Below are positions 38,703-48,047 of a stretch of DNA of 64,000 bases, in pieces. The notes beneath the pieces are model-generated. The model searched no databases. It was given only the letters and a program-made list of their open reading frames with translations, and was not told the origin of the DNA. Both the position numbers and the translations under genes were made by a program. Where the stretch lies: the NCBI RefSeq assembly GCF_035994185.1, contig NZ_CP108538.1:4627501-4691500 (forward strand), read 5' to 3'. Positions within the stretch are counted from its first letter, which is position 1; each line of letters begins with the position of its first letter. The stretch comes from Streptomyces sp. NBC_01217 (GTDB taxonomy: Bacteria; Actinomycetota; Actinomycetes; Streptomycetales; Streptomycetaceae).

Positions 38703-39440
38703 TCAGGCGGTGCGACGGCGGCCCGCGAGGACGCCGAAGGCCACGCCCGCAATGCCGATGACGATGCCGACGATGCCGAGGACGCGGGCCGTGGTGTCGC
38801 TGGAGGACTCGTCCGCCGCGGCGGCCGTCGTCTGCTCGTCGGCCTCCTTGGCGGTGGTGTCGTGGCCGCTCTTGTCGTCGGCGGCCGCGCCGTGCTCACC
38901 GGTGGTCGCCGCGGTCAGCTTGAGGACCGGTGCCGGGCTCTCGGGCTCGGCGGCACCTTCCTTCTGTTCCTCGATCCAGCGGACGACCTCCTTGTTGTCG
39001 TACGTCTGGATGGCCTTGAACACCAACTGGTCGGCGTCCTCGGGGAGCTGGCCGATGGAGAGCGGGAACTGCTGGAAGCGACCGGGCTCGATCTTGCTGC
39101 CGTCCGCGGTCCAGGTGACCTTGGAGACGGCCTCGTTGATCGTCTTGCCGTGCATCTCCAGCGGCTTGGCCAGCTTGCTCTTGGTGACCACGATGTCCCA
39201 GCCGGGCACGGCCTGCGGCATGACGGAGGCCAGCGGGTGGTCGGTGGGGAAGTTGACCTCGACCTTGGTCGTCGAGGCGTCGTCGCGCTCGTTGGGGACC
39301 TTGAAGTTGACGGTGGCGTAACCGCCCTTGGCGGCCTCGCCCTGCGGCTGCACGCTGACGTGCGCGGAGGCGGTACCGGCGAGGATCAGCACGGTGGACG
39401 CGGCGATGCCGCCGGCAAGGGCGATGCGGGAAACGTTCAT
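38703..39440 (-). CDS. ycnI: YcnI-type copper-associated membrane protein
   Basis: This DUF1775 protein has 245 residues. A cleavable signal ends at SAHVSVQP; the mature protein begins with histidine, the copper-binding feature of the family. The beta-rich domain (about 28-165) is followed by a long Ala/Asp/Ser linker and one membrane anchor (about 218-240) ending in RRRTA. It is first in the minus-strand copper series, 62 nt before sco. That gap has a repeated CTGGTGGGTCG (38654 and 38670). Confidence 0.9.
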   Translation of the reverse strand: MNVSRIALAGGIAASTVLILAGTASAHVSVQPQGEAAKGGYATVNFKVPNERDDASTTKVEVNFPTDHPLASVMPQAVPGWDIVVTKSKLAKPLEMHGKTINEAVSKVTWTADGSKIEPGRFQQFPLSIGQLPEDADQLVFKAIQTYDNKEVVRWIEEQKEGAAEPESPAPVLKLTAATTGEHGAAADDKSGHDTTAKEADEQTTAAAADESSSDTTARVLGIVGIVIGIAGVAFGVLAGRRRTA

Positions 39441-39592
39441 GACAGGGATCACTCCACAGAAGCACGAGGAAAGGTGGCCCGGCGCGCGGGTGCGCGGCGG
39501 CATCGCGACACCTCTTCCCCACGCGCGGCGTGCGTACGTACGCCGGATCGCCCGGCACCGAGTGGTGCGTGCGTCGAGCGGAGGGTGTCGCG

Positions 39593-40396
39593 TCAGGCTG
39601 CGAGTGCGTATACGGGTGGCGGCCCGCGCCTGATCACCATGTGCTGCAACGGGTCCCCGGTGGCGGGTGCCGGTGCGTCGACTGCGGTACGGGGGACACG
39701 CGGCCCGGTCGTCGGCCCCCCGGGAAGCCCCGCGCGCAGGGCGTCGACGAGCGCGAGCGCGGCGCGCAGCGCGCGCAGCCGGGCCCCGGCCGCGATCTGC
39801 TGGGCGCCGTGCGCGGACAGCCGGGCGAGGCGGAACAGGGCGATCTCGCCGCGCCGCAGCAGCCAGCCGGTGGCCACGGCGGCCAGCAGGTGGCCGAGCA
39901 GCATGGGCAGGCTGGGCAGCAGAGAGGCGAGAGAGGCCGGGTCCGGGCCGGATGCGGTGGCCATGTGCTGGTGGCCGCCCGCCGCCACGGATGCCGGGTC
40001 GATGCCCGCGGCGGTCACGATGCGGTGTGCTTCGGCGGCGTTCAACTGCGCGGGCCCCATGCCGCACACGAGGCTCGCCGCGAACCGGATCAGTGGGTCG
40101 TCGCCCGTCACCGTCTCCGGTGAGGAGGTGTGCGTGCCCACGCCGAAGAGGGTGTGCAGGGCGACCTGTCCGCCGGCCAGTGCGGCGGTGATGGACGGCA
40201 GTGAACGCTCGCGTCCGGCGAGCGGTGCCGCCACCGCGAAGACCCCCAGGAATCCGGCGAGCAGGGTCCACCAGGGGACGGCCGCGCAGGAGGCCAGGGA
40301 GTGACCTGCCGCGGACAACGCGACACAGACCGCGGTGAACACCGCGGCCCTCAGGAGCCGTAGACCGGCTCCGGCGCGTGCGACAGGCATAGACAT
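39593..40396 (-). CDS. Multipass membrane protein upstream of copper genes
   Basis: The protein has 267 residues. About five membrane helices are interrupted by a loop with several histidines (EAHRIVTAAG, GGHQHMATASG, near 120-150). The C-terminus is Ala/Pro-rich and probably cytoplasmic. No family was recognised with certainty. The position 150 nt before ycnI, on the same strand, and the histidine-rich loop suggest a role in copper handling; that is an inference only. Confidence 0.72.
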   Translation of the reverse strand: MSMPVARAGAGLRLLRAAVFTAVCVALSAAGHSLASCAAVPWWTLLAGFLGVFAVAAPLAGRERSLPSITAALAGGQVALHTLFGVGTHTSSPETVTGDDPLIRFAASLVCGMGPAQLNAAEAHRIVTAAGIDPASVAAGGHQHMATASGPDPASLASLLPSLPMLLGHLLAAVATGWLLRRGEIALFRLARLSAHGAQQIAAGARLRALRAALALVDALRAGLPGGPTTGPRVPRTAVDAPAPATGDPLQHMVIRRGPPPVYALAA

Positions 40397-40655
40397 GGCG
40401 GGGCCATCATCGCACCGCCTCCCGGGCCTCCGTACGGCAGGTCCGGAAGGTCACCTTCCGTCCGATTGGATGCGGGCCGGGGCCGCTGTGGCCGGTTTTG
40501 GACACGGGTCGGGGACATCGGCCGGTCTGGCATACACGGGTGTACGGAGTGCTGGTATCCGCCGAATGAGCGGTCTCACATCCGGACTGTGCTTACGAGG
40601 GGTCCCGCGCGGCAATACGTATCGGTATGTCGAGCCGCAGCCAGGAGGCTGGAGC

Positions 40656-41183
40656 ATGAGCATGTGGTGGTCACTCCATTTGCGGCGCGAGGCTGCGAGC
40701 GTTCCGCTCGCCCGTCGTTTCCTGCTGGGCGCGATGGAGACCGCGGGCGTGGATCCGGAGATCTCCTTCGACCTCTCGGTCGCGCTCACCGAGGCCTGTG
40801 CCAACGCAGTTGAGCACGGCGGTGACCACCGTGCCGAGGGAGAACAGAGCGCCGGCCGAGATCCGTGGGACGCGTGGGACGAGCGGCCCGGGACGGCCTG
40901 CGGGCGGTACCGGGTGACCGCTTATCTGGACGGCGAGAAGTGCCGTATCGAAGTGGCCGATTCGGGGCCCGGATTCCCCGCCCGGCGCGCGCCGCACGCG
41001 TCCGCACAGCAGCACGACCCCCAGCAGCACCCGCCGCTCGGCGCGGAGGACGGCCGGGGTCTCTGTCTGATCGAGCAGCTCGCCGATCATGTCCACTTCG
41101 GCAACCGTCCCGGCCGTGGTGCGGTGGTGAGCTTCGACAAGGTCCTGAAATGGCGCAAGGGCGCCCTGCTCATGGTGTCCTGA
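40656..41183 (+). CDS. ATP-binding anti-sigma-factor-like protein
   Basis: The protein has 175 residues with a GHKL fold. The N box is SVALTEACANAVEHGG (near 40), G1 is EVADSGPGFPA (near 110), and G2 is GRGLCLIEQLADHV (near 137). This is the HATPase_c_2 type found in SpoIIAB/RsbW-like kinases, abundant in Streptomyces. A basic insert between N and G1 is unusual in length. AGGAGG lies 7 nt before the ATG. Its partner sigma or anti-anti-sigma factor is not adjacent. Confidence 0.85.
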   Translation: MSMWWSLHLRREAASVPLARRFLLGAMETAGVDPEISFDLSVALTEACANAVEHGGDHRAEGEQSAGRDPWDAWDERPGTACGRYRVTAYLDGEKCRIEVADSGPGFPARRAPHASAQQHDPQQHPPLGAEDGRGLCLIEQLADHVHFGNRPGRGAVVSFDKVLKWRKGALLMVS

Positions 41184-41229
41184 GCGGGGCGCCCTTGCGG
41201 ACCTTCCGGTCCTTACGGTCTTTCGTGGA

Positions 41230-42699
41230 TCAGCCCTTGAGCTGTGCCATCCACGCCTCGACCTCGTCGGCCCGGCGCGGCAGCTTGTCGGAGAGGTTCC
41301 GGTTGCCGTCCTCGGTGACGAGGATGTCGTCCTCGATCCGGACGCCGATGCCCCGGTACTCCTCGGGGACGGTCAGGTCGTCGGTCTGGAAGTACAGACC
41401 GGGCTCGACCGTGAGGCAGACGCCGGGCTCCAGCGTCCCGTCGACGTACGTCTCGGTGCGCGCGGCGGCGCAGTCGTGGACGTCCATGCCGAACATGTGG
41501 CCGGTGCCGTGCAGCGTCCAGCGGCGCTGGAGGCCCAGCTCCAGGACCTTGTCCACGGCCAGGTCGCCCAGCAGACCCCACTCGACGAGCTTCTCGGCGA
41601 GCACGCGCTGCGCGGCGTCGTGGAAGGCACGGTAGTCGGCACCGGGCTTGACGGCCGCGATGCCCGCCTCCTGCGCCTCGTACACGGCGTCGTAGATCTT
41701 CCGCTGCAGCGGCGTGAACGTGCCGTTGATCGGCAGGGTGCGCGTCACGTCAGCGGTGTAGAGGTCATTGGTCTCGACACCGGCGTCGAGCAGGAGCAGC
41801 TCGCCGGAACGCACCGGGCCGTCGTTGCGCACCCAGTGCAGGGTGGTGGCGTGCGGGCCGGCCGCGCAGATGGAGCCGTAGCCGATGTCGTTGCCCTCGA
41901 TGCGGGCGCGCAGGAAGAAGGTGCCCTCGATGTAGCGCTCGCTCGTCGCCTCGGCCTTGTCGAGGACCTTGACGACGTCCTCGAAGCCGCGTGCGGTGGC
42001 GTCGCAGGCCTTCTGCAGTTCGGCGATCTCGAAGGCGTCCTTGACCAGGCGGGCCTCGGAGAGGTAGACGCGCAGTTCCTCGTCGCGCTCCCCGGTGACC
42101 TTGTCGGTCAGCGCGACCTCGATGCCGCCGTCGTGGCCGCGGACGTTGCGGACCGGGCCGGTGGCCTCGGCCAGCGCGGCCGGGAGCTTGCGCACGTCCT
42201 TCGCCGGGATGCCCAGCAGCTGCTCGGCCTCGGCGAGGGAGTGGCGGCGGCCGACCCACAGCTCGCCCTGGCCGTCGAGCCAGAACTCGCCGTTCTCGCG
42301 GTCGGAGCGCGGCAGCAGGTGAATGGTCGCCTCGTGCCCGTCCTCGGTCGGCTCCAGTACGAGGACGCCGTCCTGGGTCTGGTCGCCGGTGAGGTACGCG
42401 TACTCGGTCGAGGCGCGGAAGGCGTACTCGGTGTCATTGGAGCGGGTCTTCAGGTTGCCCGCGGGGATGACGAGGCGCTCACCGGGGAAACGCGCGGAGA
42501 GCGCGGCGCGGCGGGCGGCGGTGTGTTCGGCCTGGGCGATCGGTTCGAGGCCGTGCAGTTCCGTATCGGCCCAGCCGGACTTCATGTTCGCGGCGAGTTC
42601 ATCGGAGACGCCCGGGTACAGGCTGTTCTTCCGCTGCTTGACCGGCTCTGCCTCTGCTTCTTCGGTCTCCGGGTTCTCCGGGGTGAGCTCCTCAGCCAC
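41230..42699 (-). CDS. pepP: Xaa-Pro aminopeptidase (M24B)
   Basis: The protein has 489 residues. An N-terminal aminopeptidase-P domain (about 40-200) precedes the catalytic pita-bread domain. Metal ligands can be placed: Asp in LLLDAGVETNDLYTADVTRT (two), His in HGTGHMFGMDVHD, Glu in TVEPGLYF and Glu in GVRIEDDILVT. It removes N-terminal residues before proline and is probably cytoplasmic. The N-terminal 25 residues are Glu-rich. The GTG at 42699 has GGAGAG 7 nt upstream, which rules out the longer open frame. Confidence 0.92.
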   Translation of the reverse strand: MAEELTPENPETEEAEAEPVKQRKNSLYPGVSDELAANMKSGWADTELHGLEPIAQAEHTAARRAALSARFPGERLVIPAGNLKTRSNDTEYAFRASTEYAYLTGDQTQDGVLVLEPTEDGHEATIHLLPRSDRENGEFWLDGQGELWVGRRHSLAEAEQLLGIPAKDVRKLPAALAEATGPVRNVRGHDGGIEVALTDKVTGERDEELRVYLSEARLVKDAFEIAELQKACDATARGFEDVVKVLDKAEATSERYIEGTFFLRARIEGNDIGYGSICAAGPHATTLHWVRNDGPVRSGELLLLDAGVETNDLYTADVTRTLPINGTFTPLQRKIYDAVYEAQEAGIAAVKPGADYRAFHDAAQRVLAEKLVEWGLLGDLAVDKVLELGLQRRWTLHGTGHMFGMDVHDCAAARTETYVDGTLEPGVCLTVEPGLYFQTDDLTVPEEYRGIGVRIEDDILVTEDGNRNLSDKLPRRADEVEAWMAQLKG

Positions 42700-42847
42700 G
42701 ATTTGTCTCTCCTTGATACGACACTGGACCCCGTCCATCGTACGGGCGTACGGAAGGGGGCACAGGGCCGGAAGGCCTGTTACACGGCCTGGCCGTGGCG
42801 GGACGCACCGCGTGGCCGGGGCGGGGCCGGGCAGCTCACCGGAAGGC

Positions 42848-44218
42848 TCAGTCGAAGCGCGCGGCCAGAATGACCACGTCCTCCGTGCCGTTGCCCTGGT
42901 CGAGGCCGTCCGGCAGGACGGTGCGCAGCACATGGTCGGCCACGGACCCGGCGTCGCCGCGCAGCGCCTTCGGTACGCATGCCGCGGCCGAGTGGAGCCG
43001 TGCGAAAGCCCGGTCCATCGAGTCGCCGGTGCGGCGCAGCAGCCCGTCGGTGTAGAGGAGCACGGTTTCGCCGGGCGCGGGGGTGATCTCCACGCTGGGC
43101 GCCTCCCAGCAGGCGAGCATGCCCAGGGGTGCGGAGAGCGAGGTCTCGACGAACTCGGTGCGCCGGTCGCCGATCACGAGCGGCGGGGTGTGTCCGGCTC
43201 CGGCCAGCAGGATCTTGCGGGGGGCGGGCTCGCAGTAGGCGAACAGGGCGGTCGCGGAACGGGCGGGCTCGGTCAGTCGCAGCAGCAGTTCCAGGTCGGA
43301 GAGGACGGCGACCGGATCCTCGCCCTCCATCACCGCGTACGCGCGCAGTCCGGCACGCAGCCGGCCCATGGCGGCCAGGGCGGTCGGTCCTGAGCCGTTC
43401 ACCGAGCCCACGGCGAGACCGAGCGCGCCTTCCGGAAGAGCGAGCGCGTCGTACCAGTCGCCGCCGCCCTGCGGTGCCGTGCGATGGCGTGCGGCCAGCT
43501 GTACGCCGTTGGCCCGGGGCAGCCGGGTGGGCAGCAGTTCCTCCGTGACGGTGGCGACGTCGGCCCTGGCCCGTTCCAGCTCCAGCAGCCTGGCCAGATG
43601 CTCGCCGGCGTGTGCCGCGTAGAGGCCGACGAGATGGCGTCGGCGTTCCACCGGTTCGGCGGGTTCGTCGTACAGCCAGACGGCCGCACCGAGCCTGCCG
43701 GTCGCCTCGGCGGTGAGCGGCAGGGCGTAGCTGGCGGCGTATCCGAGGCGGGCGGCGACCTCGCGGCGGCGGGGGTCCAGGCTGGTGTCGCCGAGCAGGT
43801 CGGGGGTGGTCTGCGCGCCTTCGGCGCCCGGTAGTCCTTCCAGGATCCGGCCGTAGGAGGTGGCGCTGCGCGGCACCGTCTCAAGGTGTCCGAGTTCGGC
43901 GTGGGCGAGGCCGAGGCCGATGGTGCTTTCGGGGCCGCGGCGGTCGGACGGTTCGAAGACGATCATGCCGCGGCGGGCGCCGACCAGGGCGGCTCCGGCG
44001 TCCAGCAGTTCGTGCAGCGCGTCGTCGAGCGTGCTGGTTCTGGCCAGTCGCTCGGTGAGTTCGTGCAGCGTGGTGAGGTCGGAGACCCAGGCGGCCAGCC
44101 GGTCCTGGATGAACGACCCGGGGGCGGCCGGTGCCTCGGACAGAGAACCGGCAGTGTGCGTTGAAACAGGAACCATGGGATCGATTCCAGCCACTTTCGG
44201 CAGGTGCGGGGCGCTCAT
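42848..44218 (-). CDS. GAF-SpoIIE (PP2C-like) phosphatase
   Basis: The protein has 456 residues. A GAF-like sensor domain (about 55-215) is followed by a PP2C/SpoIIE domain (about 240-456). GGDWYDAL carries the expected first metal aspartate. The next metal motif, normally GD-V-x-G-x-G, reads GSVNGSGPTA: the aspartate is replaced by serine, so activity may be altered. Such proteins dephosphorylate anti-anti-sigma factors. The ATG at 44218 is used; an ATG near 44272 would add 18 residues. A repeated motif lies upstream. Confidence 0.83.
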   Translation of the reverse strand: MSAPHLPKVAGIDPMVPVSTHTAGSLSEAPAAPGSFIQDRLAAWVSDLTTLHELTERLARTSTLDDALHELLDAGAALVGARRGMIVFEPSDRRGPESTIGLGLAHAELGHLETVPRSATSYGRILEGLPGAEGAQTTPDLLGDTSLDPRRREVAARLGYAASYALPLTAEATGRLGAAVWLYDEPAEPVERRRHLVGLYAAHAGEHLARLLELERARADVATVTEELLPTRLPRANGVQLAARHRTAPQGGGDWYDALALPEGALGLAVGSVNGSGPTALAAMGRLRAGLRAYAVMEGEDPVAVLSDLELLLRLTEPARSATALFAYCEPAPRKILLAGAGHTPPLVIGDRRTEFVETSLSAPLGMLACWEAPSVEITPAPGETVLLYTDGLLRRTGDSMDRAFARLHSAAACVPKALRGDAGSVADHVLRTVLPDGLDQGNGTEDVVILAARFD

Positions 44219-44293
44219 GGCAGTCGGCTTTCCCGCCGGTGCGTTTCGACGAATAGCATCGCAAACCCCCATGTCATTCTGCGCCGCTATCAG

Positions 44294-44330
44294 TGCATCC
44301 ACATGTACACGTAGCATCCACATGTACACG
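44294..44330. promoter_or_regulatory. 17-bp direct repeat upstream of the phosphatase gene
   Basis: GCATCCACATGTACACG occurs at 44295-44311 and 44314-44330, two nearly helical turns apart (19 bp). Each copy contains the palindromic ACATGT. It sits about 75-110 bp before the phosphatase start, a fitting place for an operator. Confidence 0.6.
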
Positions 44331-44514
44331 CACAAGTAAGGCCATGTCCAGCATTGTCCCCACGGGATTTGTGGTGTCCGAGCGACTGTCAAGTTGGCCA
44401 AAAAATGCACCCTGTGGCAGCTATTTGCGGTCGACTGGGTGTGCTCGACAGGGGGTGTTCTCGGGGTGAAGTCCCAGAGGGAGCGTCATTTCGGGCATGC
44501 TGGGTACGTAATCG

Positions 44515-44744
44515 ATGATGACCAGGGGCAGTTCTGACCGCCCCGGAACCCGGCAGCGGGCCCGGACGTCCTTTCCTGTGACGGCCACGCCCCCACCCCC
44601 GAGTGGCGGGGTTTGCACCTTGGGGCGGCAGGCGCGATACGTGCGCTGCTCCTCGCCATGCTTGTGTCCGGACCCGTCTCGCTCCTGCTCGACCCGGCTC
44701 AGCGCATGCTCGGTACCGACGACCCACCCGTACCGCAGGTTTGA
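44515..44744 (+). pseudogene. Small membrane-protein gene with probable frameshift
   Basis: The frame from the ATG at 44515 runs through VTATPPPP. A second frame takes over at the C-rich run near 44590-44600 and reads EWRGLHLGAAGAIRALLLAM, then a hydrophobic helix, ending DDPPVPQV with stop TGA at 44742. One extra C in the run would join them into a protein of about 75 residues. This may be a true frameshift, a sequencing error or chance. Confidence 0.35.
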
Positions 44745-44840
44745 AGAGCATGTACGCACAGTGAAGTGATGAACGCGCGGCGTGATGCGCGCGTGGTGTG
44801 ATGTGGACCCTCGGCGTTCAACGGAAAGGAACGAGCGCTC

Positions 44841-45563
44841 ATGCGCGAGATCCTCGGAAGGCGACGCAGGCTCCGGCTCCGGCGCAGGGTGAGGCCCGTC
44901 CAGCTGGACGGGGCCCTGACCTGTGCCGCCGCATGGCAGTGGCCCGTGCTCCCCGGAGTGGGACTGGAGGCGGCCGGTGGTCGCGGTGACGGTGGCCGTG
45001 GCTGTGCCTGTCCCGATCCCGAGTGCGCCGTACCCGGTGCACACCCCTTCGACCCCGGTCTCCTCGCGGCGACCACCGACGAGCGCATGGTGCGCTGGTG
45101 GTGGACCAACCGGCCCACCGCCCCGATCGTGCTCGCCACCGGCGGCCGCGCCCCGTGCGCGCTGAGCCTGCCGGTCATGGCCGGTGCCCGGGCGCTGGCC
45201 GAGCTGGACCGGATGGGCACGCGACTCGGCCCCGTGGTGGCGACGCCGACCCGGTGGTCGCTGCTCGTCGCCCCGTACACCCTCGAACGGCTCGGTGAGC
45301 TGTTGCACGCCAAGGACTGGGTGCCCAGTTCGCTGCGCTTCCACGGCGAGGGCGGCTATCTCGTCCTTCCGCCGTCCGAGGTGGGGGCGGGGCAGGTGCG
45401 CTGGGAACGGGCTCCCGCACCCGGCACCCTGCTGGGCTCGAACGGCAGAGCTGTCGTTCCCGCAGCCGCCGCGCCGTGGCTGCCGGATGTGGGGACGGTG
45501 CTCGACGCCCTGGTCGAGGCGAGCAACGGCGCACCGGACGGCGGCAGTCGGCTCGCCTACTGA
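44841..45563 (+). CDS. Prim-pol-like N-terminal domain protein
   Basis: The protein has 240 residues. It resembles the N-terminal part of bifunctional DNA primase/polymerases of actinobacteria: an early CAAAWQWPVLPGV, a cysteine-rich CACPDPECAVPGAHP (usually near a metal site), and WWWTNRPTAPIVLATGG. No helicase part follows, and the catalytic acidic residues are not evident, so enzymatic activity is doubtful. The ATG has GGAAAGGAA about 10 nt upstream. It stands alone. Confidence 0.7.
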   Translation: MREILGRRRRLRLRRRVRPVQLDGALTCAAAWQWPVLPGVGLEAAGGRGDGGRGCACPDPECAVPGAHPFDPGLLAATTDERMVRWWWTNRPTAPIVLATGGRAPCALSLPVMAGARALAELDRMGTRLGPVVATPTRWSLLVAPYTLERLGELLHAKDWVPSSLRFHGEGGYLVLPPSEVGAGQVRWERAPAPGTLLGSNGRAVVPAAAAPWLPDVGTVLDALVEASNGAPDGGSRLAY

Positions 45564-46214
45564 CAGCTGCGAATCCATGGTCGGCTCGGCTCACTCATTC
45601 GGGCGTGAGCCGACCCGAGTTCCCGGAGTAAAAGGGCGGGGCGGCGCCGGGGTGTTCAAATTCCGTTGATATCCCCGGCGGACCGTCAGGAATTCGGGCG
45701 AAGCCGACAGCTGTTTCCCACCACACCTCCGGTTCAGCTGCCGGTCCTGGCCCCATGCCGGGCCTTGCAAAGTCCGCTGCAGCAAAGCGAGTCGGCGGAG
45801 AGTCGGCCGAGGGCTTTCTGAAGGATTCTTTCCGGCATCCAACTGCTGCGCGGGACCGACCGCTCCGGCAGGGTCTGCGGTGCGTCAGGTGGAGTGGCGC
45901 CGCCGTGGATTGACGAGCCGTCGTCAAGAGGCGGGGCTCCGTGGGCCGGGTCGGCGGGCGTGTCCGTGGGCCGCGTCCGTACCGGCGAGGGGGCGTGCGC
46001 GGGCTCGTGCGCCGCGTTGCGCGCTGTGCGCTGTACCCGGAAATGAGGATGCCCGATCGCTGGCGACGGGGGATGCACCAGCGACCGGGCTTCTAGAACG
46101 GTAACAAGAGATCTGCCGTTCGCAAATTCGATCTCGCTTATTCGGACAGTGATTTACCTGTGAGTACGGCGAGTTGTGATGCGCATCACCGAACGGACCC
46201 GGCAGTCGTCACTG
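45564..46214. other. 650-nt region without a convincing gene
   Basis: Neither strand shows a frame with a clear ribosome site. One minus-strand frame (45595-45927, 110 codons) has some protein-like stretches but no supported start. The main structure is an imperfect hairpin, GCCCGATCGCTGG (46051-46063) with CCAGCGACCGGGC (46078-46090), followed by TTCTAGAA. An AT-richer stretch at 46100-46160 could hold a promoter. Confidence 0.5.
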
Positions 46215-47180
46215 TCAGCTGAGGGTCACCTGGCGGTTGGTGAGCCCGCCACGGGCCCGCCGCTCCTCGGCGGTGAGGGGCGCGTCCGAGGCGAGCGCCG
46301 CCGTCAGCCGCTCCGCGAGCTCGGCCGCGGGCTTCTCGCACTCCGCTGCCCCCATCGCGCTCGGCAGATCCCAGACCGGGACCACCAGCCCGTGCGCCCG
46401 GAAGGAGCCGACCAGCCGCGTCCCCTCGCCCAGCGAGGAGGTGCCGGCGGCGTGCAGCCGGGCGAGCGCGTCGAGAAGCTGCTCCTCGGGGTACGGCATG
46501 ACCCAGCGCAGATGGTTCTTCTCCGGGGTCTCGCACCAGTACGCGGCGTCCACACCGGAGAGCAGCGTCGTCGAGATCGCCGCCTCGTTCGCGCGCTCCA
46601 GAGAAGCCGACACCTCGGGCGTGGCGTTCTCCGCGTCCGGCACCCAGAACTCGAAGCCGGAGTGGACCACGGGCTCGAACGTCGCGTCGGGGTCGAGCAC
46701 ATCCTGCAGCCGCGGACCGTCGGCCGGTGCGCGCCGGGCCGCCACGGGCGAACCGGGCTCGGCGGCCAGCGCCCGCTCCAGGGTGTCCGCGAGGTCACGG
46801 CTGAGGTCACCGGACGGGGTGTCGTTCTGCAGGGCGAGCAGCACCGAACCGTCGTCGCGGCGGAGCGCCGGCCAGGCCATCGGCAGGACGGTCGCGAGCG
46901 TCACGGAGGGCACGCCCTCGGGCAGCCCGCCCTTCAGCGTCAGCTCGACCGTGGCCGCGGGCACCAGCTCGCGCAGGGCGACCCAGTCGCACTCGCCGGC
47001 CAGGCCCTCGAAGGGGCGCTGGACGAGCTCGGTCACCGCCTGGACGGCGGCGCGGCCGTGACACGCCTTGTAGCGGCGGCCCGAACCGCACGGGCAGGGC
47101 TCGCGAGCCCCGACCACCGGGATCTCGCCGTCCTTGAGCTGCTGCTTCCCGGCCTTGGTCTGAGGGCGCTTCTTGGCCAT
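46215..47180 (-). CDS. SEC-C motif protein, DUF5926 type
   Basis: The protein has 321 residues. The N-terminus carries a zinc-binding SEC-C motif, CPCGSGRRYKACH (near residues 29-41), preceded by a basic KKRPQTKAGKQQ stretch. The rest (about 50-320) is the DUF5926 domain of unknown function. SEC-C is best known from the C-terminus of SecA, where it binds SecB and zinc; here it is N-terminal, so a nucleic-acid or ribosome contact is also possible. Alone on its strand. Confidence 0.85.
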   Translation of the reverse strand: MAKKRPQTKAGKQQLKDGEIPVVGAREPCPCGSGRRYKACHGRAAVQAVTELVQRPFEGLAGECDWVALRELVPAATVELTLKGGLPEGVPSVTLATVLPMAWPALRRDDGSVLLALQNDTPSGDLSRDLADTLERALAAEPGSPVAARRAPADGPRLQDVLDPDATFEPVVHSGFEFWVPDAENATPEVSASLERANEAAISTTLLSGVDAAYWCETPEKNHLRWVMPYPEEQLLDALARLHAAGTSSLGEGTRLVGSFRAHGLVVPVWDLPSAMGAAECEKPAAELAERLTAALASDAPLTAEERRARGGLTNRQVTLS

Positions 47181-47361
47181 GGTGGGCTTTCTCCCGATTG
47201 TGACAGTGCGGTCTGGGCCGCGAGCCTAGCCGCCCGTGTCGCGTCCGGGACACATCCGCCCGCGCGCTCGCCTGTCCGCCGGTATGTGTGCCTGTACGCG
47301 TACCGGTACGGGCGCTCGCACCGCAGCCGCCACCGTGGCCGGGCGTATCCGTGCGGGAAGG

Positions 47362-47907
47362 TCAGCCCACGTCGTCGAAGGCATCCGCGAAGTCCAGCCC
47401 GTCGAGTCCCGGCACGCTTGATGCGCCCGGCATGCCTGATGCGCCCGGAGCTCCGGGTACCCGCCTGTGCCCCTCGCTGACGAGGACCCAGACGGTGACC
47501 TCGCCGGACGAGCTGTCGCGTACGCCCCACTCCTCGGCGAGCGCGCTGATGATGTTGAGCCCGCGGCCGCCGCGCGCAGTCACCGACGGTGTGGCCGGAA
47601 TCGGTCGGGTCGGACCGCCTCCGTCCGTCACTTCGACGGTCAGTCCGCCCGTTCTGTCCACGCGCCATGCGGCGCGGATGTCGCCATCACCCACATCTGT
47701 GTGCCGCCCCAGCGGCCTGCCGTGCCGACAGGCATTGCTGAGCAGTTCGGAAAGGATCAATACAGCATCGTCGACGACCGAATCCGGCACCCCGTAGCTG
47801 CGCAGTTGCTCGCGCATCCGGTGCCGCGCCTGACCCACGCCCGCAGGGCCATGGGGTACGGCCATGCTCGACGACGTGGGCACTTCCTGTGCCACCACCA
47901 ACGCCAC
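47362..47907 (-). CDS. ATP-binding anti-sigma-factor-like protein
   Basis: The protein has 181 residues with a GHKL fold. The N box is LILSELLSNACRHG (near 55), G1 is VEVTDGGGPT (near 93) and G2 is ARGGRGLNIISALAE (near 112). It belongs with the RsbW/SpoIIAB-like kinases. The C-terminus carries short PGA/PGAS repeats (collagen-like), mirrored by CGCCCGGCATGCCTGATG-type repeats in the DNA. The GTG at 47907 has GGAGG 7 nt upstream, the best site in this frame. Confidence 0.85.
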   Translation of the reverse strand: MALVVAQEVPTSSSMAVPHGPAGVGQARHRMREQLRSYGVPDSVVDDAVLILSELLSNACRHGRPLGRHTDVGDGDIRAAWRVDRTGGLTVEVTDGGGPTRPIPATPSVTARGGRGLNIISALAEEWGVRDSSSGEVTVWVLVSEGHRRVPGAPGASGMPGASSVPGLDGLDFADAFDDVG

Positions 47908-48047
47908 CCCCGAGACCTCCTTTGCCCCACGCCACGGAGTGGATGCCCTCCCGGACTGGACCGGAAACCGGCCAATCGCCTGCCAGTGACGCACTCGTAA
48001 CGATTGAATACGGTTCGAATGCGCCGGTGTACTCCGTGTAACTGATG

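Noticed and set aside
45595..45927. 110-codon minus-strand frame as a gene
   Set aside because: No ribosome site, mixed composition and no recognised family; left as part of a gene-free region.
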